A DNA stretch of 64,000 nt from Rhynchonema sp. JSB1_4 (Eukaryota > Nematoda > Chromadorea > Monhysterida > Xyalidae): NCBI GenBank assembly GCA_030248065.1, contig JASAMV010003486.1, positions 1 to 64,000 of the forward strand, given 5' to 3'. Both the position numbers and the translations under genes were made by a program. Positions 60,001 to 64,000 of this stretch are shown here, in pieces. The notes beneath the pieces were generated by a model. That model made no database searches and was not told the DNA's origin. It saw only the letters and a list, made by a program, of their open reading frames with translations. Positions within the stretch are counted from its first letter, which is position 1, and each line of letters begins with the position of its first letter.

Positions 60001-63000
60001 CAAATCATTCAAGCACTTTTCAGAACAAACGCACACCGTTGCATTTCGCGGCAGCGCTAGGTGACAGTGGAGCAATGTATCGCTTGTTGCGACGCGCTGG
60101 AGCTGATCCCGATATTTTGGACTGTGTACGTGCGACAAAATAGACCTTAGTCATGAGACCTGACTGGGCGATCGGCACAATAAGAGCCGTGCTCGTGGTA
60201 CTTCTTTGAGGCTTCGGGGACAAAGCCAACCGATATCGCGAACCAGTGGCATTGTTTGGGTTGCTCGTTTATGAGCTCTTCTACTACCCCTGATTTTATG
60301 AGGTCCTGTTACGAGGTTGTATGAAGGTGGTGACCGCTTTGATGGTTGTCTCATCCAGTCCTTGACCAAGACAAGGGCTTGGGAAAGACCCTTCAGGCTT
60401 ATCGGTTGGTGTACCTTGTTGGAGCACAAAAGTTATACCGGGTTGATCGTGCCAGTGGTCACATGCTTGTCTCAAAGATTAAAGGGGCTCCGCCATATAT
60501 ACGCGACCGAAACCAATCTCAATGAAACTTGGCACCGTAAGTGGGCTTGGTCCAAAACACTCACGGCCAAGAAAATTTTTCCCCATATCAGCTCCCTGTC
60601 TGAGCCAGGAGGGCTAAAAGGTAAAAAATTTTGACCCTACCTCAGCACCTTGAAATTAAAATATCGATCTGTTTCGCATATTCTTTGTGTGCAGTTTGTT
60701 CACAAATCTTTCATAAACGCCTTGGGTCTAATTTAGAACCATATTCACTTTTTTGGCACTACCACAGCTCGCGCTATTTTGCCAAAACCACGGAAATTTT
60801 CGAAAAAAAATTTTCCGTTGTATTTTCCGGTCACATAGAAAGCACACAGAGTTTTTATATAAAGTAGGCAAGAAAGCCCGTATATCATGCTATTCAGGCG
60901 ATCAATGACTAATTTTCCACCGCTGATAAGTTTCGACAAAAGCTCGCTCAACTGTGGTGAACCTCAACCTTTTTGCCATTTTCTGTGGATCCCAAGCACA
61001 CTTCTATCTCATATTTTCCTATTTTAGTAACAATGTACCGAGGTGATATATGGCACGCTAGATAGTAAAAATATAATTGTTGTTAATTATGTACAAATCT
61101 AGGTTGGTCCAGCTGCATCCTTGGAGGCACGAGCAATAAATGAATTTTACACAACATTCATAATTTTAGCAAATTTTCACTTCCGTCATATTTTTAGCCT
61201 ATCTACAGTTGGGTAGGAATTGTGACTTTTGCTGTCCGATGAAGCCCAAACGTTATTGTTGTTTATCGATTAAAATTCAAAATTATAGCTCTAACGTATC
61301 TTGAGAAAAATCGTGTTAATTCAGGTCCATGCGTTGGACTTGGAACTACAACCGGGCTTACAACAGGACCAGCGTCTGCGGTGCCTTCACTTGACATGAT
61401 TTTTCTCAGGATACGTTAGAACTAGAATTTTGGATTTTGATCGATAAACAACAACAACGTTGGGGCTTTATCGGACAGCAAAGGCCACAAATCCGTCACA
61501 AATGTAGGTAGGCTAAAAATATGACGGAAGCGAAAATTAGCTAAAATTATGAATTTTGTGTAAAACTCATTTATTGCTCGTACCTCCAAGGATGCAGCTG
61601 GACCAACCTAGATTTGCACATAATTAACAACAATTATATTTTTACTATCTAGCGTGCCATATATCACCTCGGTACATTGTTACTAAAATAGGAAAATATG
61701 AGATAGAAGTGTGCTTGGGATCCACAGAAAATGGCAAAAAAGTTGAGGTTCACCACAGTTGAGCGAGCTTTTATCGAAACTTATCTGCGGTGGAAAATTA
61801 GTCATTGATCGCCTGAATAGCATGATATACAAGCTTTCTTGCCTACTTTATATAAAAGCTCTGTGTGCTTTCTATGTGACCGGAAAATACAACGGAAAAT
61901 TTTTTTTCGAAAATTTCCGTGGTTTTGGCAAAATAGCGCGAGCTGTGGTAGTGCCAAAAAAGTGAATATGGTTCTAAATTAGACCCAAGGCGTTTATGAA
62001 AAATTTGTGAACAAACTGCACACAAGGAATATGCGAGACAGATCGATATTTTAATTTTAAGGTGCTGAGGTAGGGTCAAAATTTTTTACCTTTTAGCCCT
62101 CCTGGCTCAGACAGGGAGCTGACATGGGAAAAAATTTTCTCGGCCGTGAGTGTTTTGGACCAAGCCCACTTACGGTGCCAAGTTTCATTGAGATTGGTTT
62201 CGGTCGCATATATATGGCGGAGACCCTTTAAGCCATGCATGTCTAAGCATAAACTGAACTAAAATGAGGCCATTACAACAGCCGTTGGTTTTTACATCTC
62301 CGCTATACTTGGATAATTGTAGTAATTCTACAGCTAATACACGCAAACGAGCTCCGACGTATTGATACCCATCCAAGCGGGAGGAGCAGACTGTGGGCTG
62401 TGGTGTATGGCAACCCCTTAACCGTTTTGCAGTACGGTCACGCTCCCAAGTACTATTTGAATCACGCCGGCGAACTGGACCTGACCTCGCTGCGTATGGA
62501 CACAAAGACGGCGCTGAAACACGTCTTGCACAATCGCATCGCCCCGTCGTATCTCGAATCGAGCATTCAGCAATGGATGCGGGAGGGAAACGTCGGTGAG
62601 TCGATGATGGTATCAGAGTCAGGATACCCAAAAACAACGATGTCACTAACGATGCAACCAATGGCAATCCATCACAGGTAAACTTGACCAATTGGTTTTG
62701 AGCGGCTGTGGCGATCTTCTGCTGGACAAAGAGGCGACGCACGCGGACGTGGTCGATTTCATGAAGGAGCTGCCAGAGTATTTGGTGCGCCATATTTAGA
62801 CCTTGGTCCCTAATAACAAACAAGTACAAAATGATGGCAAATCCAACTGAAATCGAAATCTTTTGGTAAATTCAGGACAAAATCGATCGCATCCACCGAT
62901 TTGTGCGTGAAGGGGACCTCAAATCGTTCGTAACTGCTGTGGAGAATCGACGACTGGCTGTGGCGAGGGATAGAAAAGGTATGTCAGATATGTGAAACAT

Positions 63001-64000
63001 CAGTTAGTTGGGCAAACTCCTCACTTCATTGTCACATGACACACGCACATCAGGCGCCACCACGTTACACGACGCGGTACTATACGGCCAGACGGACATT
63101 CTACGATTCGTTGCTCAAACGTATCCGCACGTTCTCAACAGTCCTGATTACAATAAACGAACGCCTTTGCATTACGCTGCTGCTGCCAGAGACGGTAAAA
63201 ATACGAGATCAGTTGTACAAAGGGGATCTCAGAATCGCAAAAGTTTCTCGATTTTCTGGTTCCAGGCGGTCATTACTACAAAATACTGGAGCGCGCGGGA
63301 GCGGATCCGAAAGCAACGGATAACGTTAGCGAAACACCGTGTCTTTGATTACATTATCACTACCTAGTCATGTTTTTGGATTCCCTACACTTCACAATGA
63401 TTGCTCATTTCTGCACGTGCAGGAGGGTCGCACGCCCGATTACTACCTTCGCAACCCGGGCATGCTTGACTTGAAGATGATTCGCGATCGGGACTCGGAT
63501 TCGGTGGCCGAATTCAGGGAACTGGTCAACAACGACAGTCGAGCTGAGACATTGTCACGACAGAGTGTGCTCTCGATGGACTTGCATACACCTGGTTAGG
63601 TTGGATGGGACACATTGGGTGTGGAGAAAACAGTGGGATAGGGGACAATATGGCCAACCTTATGCAAAGTCAACGCCCGTTGCTTTGTCCGTACATCGAC
63701 GTCATCTGTCAGCAATAAGTAATCCAACTTGGAAGTACACGCATGCAGATCTTGATCTGGAGTCGGTGGTGACGATGGCGGCGAGTCGCGAGGCATTCGA
63801 AGAGGCATTGATGGAGCGATTGGCCGAGGCCGAACAGAGGATTGTCGACAAACGACAGTTGCCCACCAGTGATGCCGGTTCGCTGATGTTTCACTCACTT
63901 AGTTGTAGTCTTGTCTTGACAAGGCTGGTCTGCTGCTTGACATGCCAATGTAAGTATGAATCTAAGCTGTTCCTCCATTTCATCCAGGTCTGTACCTCGC
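52563..64000 (+). CDS. Giant ankyrin-repeat protein built from tandem modules (partial, continues to the right)
   Basis: At least 32 exons, nearly all joining in phase: 52563-52886, 53304-53510, 53800-53910, 54007-54082, 54197-54267, 54514-54600, 54699-54798, 54895-54992, 56534-56641, 56699-56829, about 56937-57038, 57135-57204, 57275-57378, 57444-57543, 57635-57733, 57787-57919, 58149-58306, 58367-58489, 58552-58629, 59060-59161, 59227-59347, 59425-59594, 59681-59771, 59863-59960, 60024-60125, 62433-62595, 62678-62784, 62876-62978, 63054-63194, 63266-63324, 63423-63594, 63749-63949. The roughly 1300 residues repeat one module: a helical linker (LEKLVLDGRSHMLS type), then about three ankyrin repeats (AIHRAV.DGD, TPLH.AV, GRTALHYAA) and a GHTP.YYL.NP cap. 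No TM segment or enzyme domain is seen; a scaffold role is inferred. The exon 10/11 junction, the first exon and the last donor are uncertain. I cannot name the family. Confidence 0.85.
54197..56829 (+). other. Ankyrin module 2 (exons 5-10)
   Basis: Linker ALEKL/VLDGNYYLLSD split by a GC-AG intron (donor GCAAGT at 54268), then AIHQAIAEGD, SPLHTAVHYEQYELVEYM, RSALHYAALLHESSRDRF and cap GHTYRYYEE. A 1.5-kb intron (54993-56533) separates the second and third ankyrin repeats. Confidence 0.78.
56937..57919 (+). other. Ankyrin module 3 (exons 11-16)
   Basis: The linker has diverged most (EKVMVEGGEWYIEQWSKKY). Then SVRDAINDGGLKRVKSLL, STPLHMAVRGEALEIAKYL, GRTPLHYAAVLKERVIYDML and cap GNTPAQYLTNP. 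Exon 14 starts at 57444 after TCCTACAG. The 5' border of exon 11 is uncertain (56915 or 56937). Confidence 0.75.
58149..59347 (+). other. Ankyrin module 4 (exons 17-21)
   Basis: The clearest module: WLKNGDIESLEKLVLDGRSH, AIHRAVEDGDVRRVRNLI, LTPLHKAVTYAQTDTIRFML, GRTALHYAAADRNGSHFVKI, cap GHTPFYYRTNPESL. It starts and ends in phase 1. Confidence 0.85.
59425..62595 (+). other. Ankyrin module 5 (exons 22-26)
   Basis: WLQSGNIGKLEELVLNGYGD, AIHRAVQYGNIRDLRALA, ATPLHNAIIFMQKDITKYLL, KRTPLHFAAALGDSGAMYRL, cap GHAPKYYLNHAGEL. The intron before the cap exon (60126-62432) holds the 1.75-kb palindrome. Exon 26 also carries the start of the next linker. Confidence 0.85.
60479..62231. mobile_element. Foldback element, 1.75 kb, with TTAA at both ends
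   Basis: Arms of about 833 bp (60479-61311 and 61398-62231) are near-perfect inverted copies around an 86-bp spacer. The ends read TTAAAGGGGCTCCGCC and, inverted, TTAAAGGGTCTCCGCC. TTAA on both sides fits a TTAA target duplication. It lies in an intron of the ankyrin gene. Mirrored 68- and 78-codon ORFs in the arms are not convincing genes. Confidence 0.85.
62596..63594 (+). other. Ankyrin module 6 (exons 27-31)
   Basis: LDQLVLSGCGDLLLD, RIHRFVREGDLKSFV, TTLHDAVLYGQTDILRFVAQ, KRTPLHYAAAARD, cap GRTPDYYLRNPGML. Here exon 29 joins the second and third ankyrin repeats without the intron found at that place in other modules. Confidence 0.82.
63749..64000 (+). other. Start of ankyrin module 7 (exon 32 onward, incomplete)
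   Basis: Exon 32 encodes an acidic helical stretch (SREAFEEALMERLAEAEQRI), then either a donor at GCCG/GTTCGC (about 63870) or at CCAAT/GTAAGT (63950). An exon starting at CAG/GTCTG (about 63989) continues past the edge. Confidence 0.6.

Noticed and set aside
60631..62079. Pairs of 68- and 78-codon ORFs on opposite strands
   Set aside because: Same cause: they lie in inverted arms of the 1.75-kb foldback and show no domain.

Overview
The window is nuclear DNA of an invertebrate animal. Genes are split by short GT-AG introns, and I could join exons in phase for one complete STIM gene, three ODR-2/HOT-like Ly6 genes, one small membrane-protein gene and one very long ankyrin gene that runs off the right edge. 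Much of the rest is transposable elements. ODR-2/HOT-type Ly6 proteins are best known from nematodes, so an ecdysozoan, perhaps nematode, source is my guess. The taxon is not proven by the sequence.

Layout. 1-4040: minus-strand gag-like ORF of an LTR-type retroelement, open to the left edge, with CCHC zinc knuckles at both ends. 4044-9523: an intact 961-residue Penelope-like element of the Naiad type (GIY-YIG endonuclease before the reverse transcriptase, minus strand), between a solo arm and a full copy of a TTAA-flanked foldback element. 9524-28260: mostly non-coding, holding three Ly6 paralogues (11.9-14.0 kb +, 21.8-23.5 kb +, 23.8-25.1 kb -), several small inverted-repeat elements, the 3' end of a non-LTR retrotransposon (27.1-27.7 kb) and three 46-nt hairpins in tandem (28.0-28.25 kb). 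28440-35590: an island of nested hAT-type MITEs, most with exact 8-bp target duplications, several inserted into one GGTATTGGG microsatellite. 35949-43567: complete STIM calcium-sensor gene in 16 exons, with one MITE in an intron. 48801-50269: five-exon gene for a two-TM protein with PPxY motifs. 52563-64000: at least 32 exons of a gene built from about seven copies of an ankyrin module. One of its introns holds a 1.75-kb palindrome whose ends resemble those of the foldback at 8.4 kb.

The host genes do not form an obvious pathway. STIM is the ER calcium sensor of store-operated entry; the Ly6 genes encode predicted secreted or membrane-tethered proteins; the PPxY protein could recruit WW-domain (Nedd4-type) ligases; the ankyrin protein is probably a scaffold. 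Exon limits were set by hand from splice motifs, reading phase and family similarity, without transcripts or database searches.
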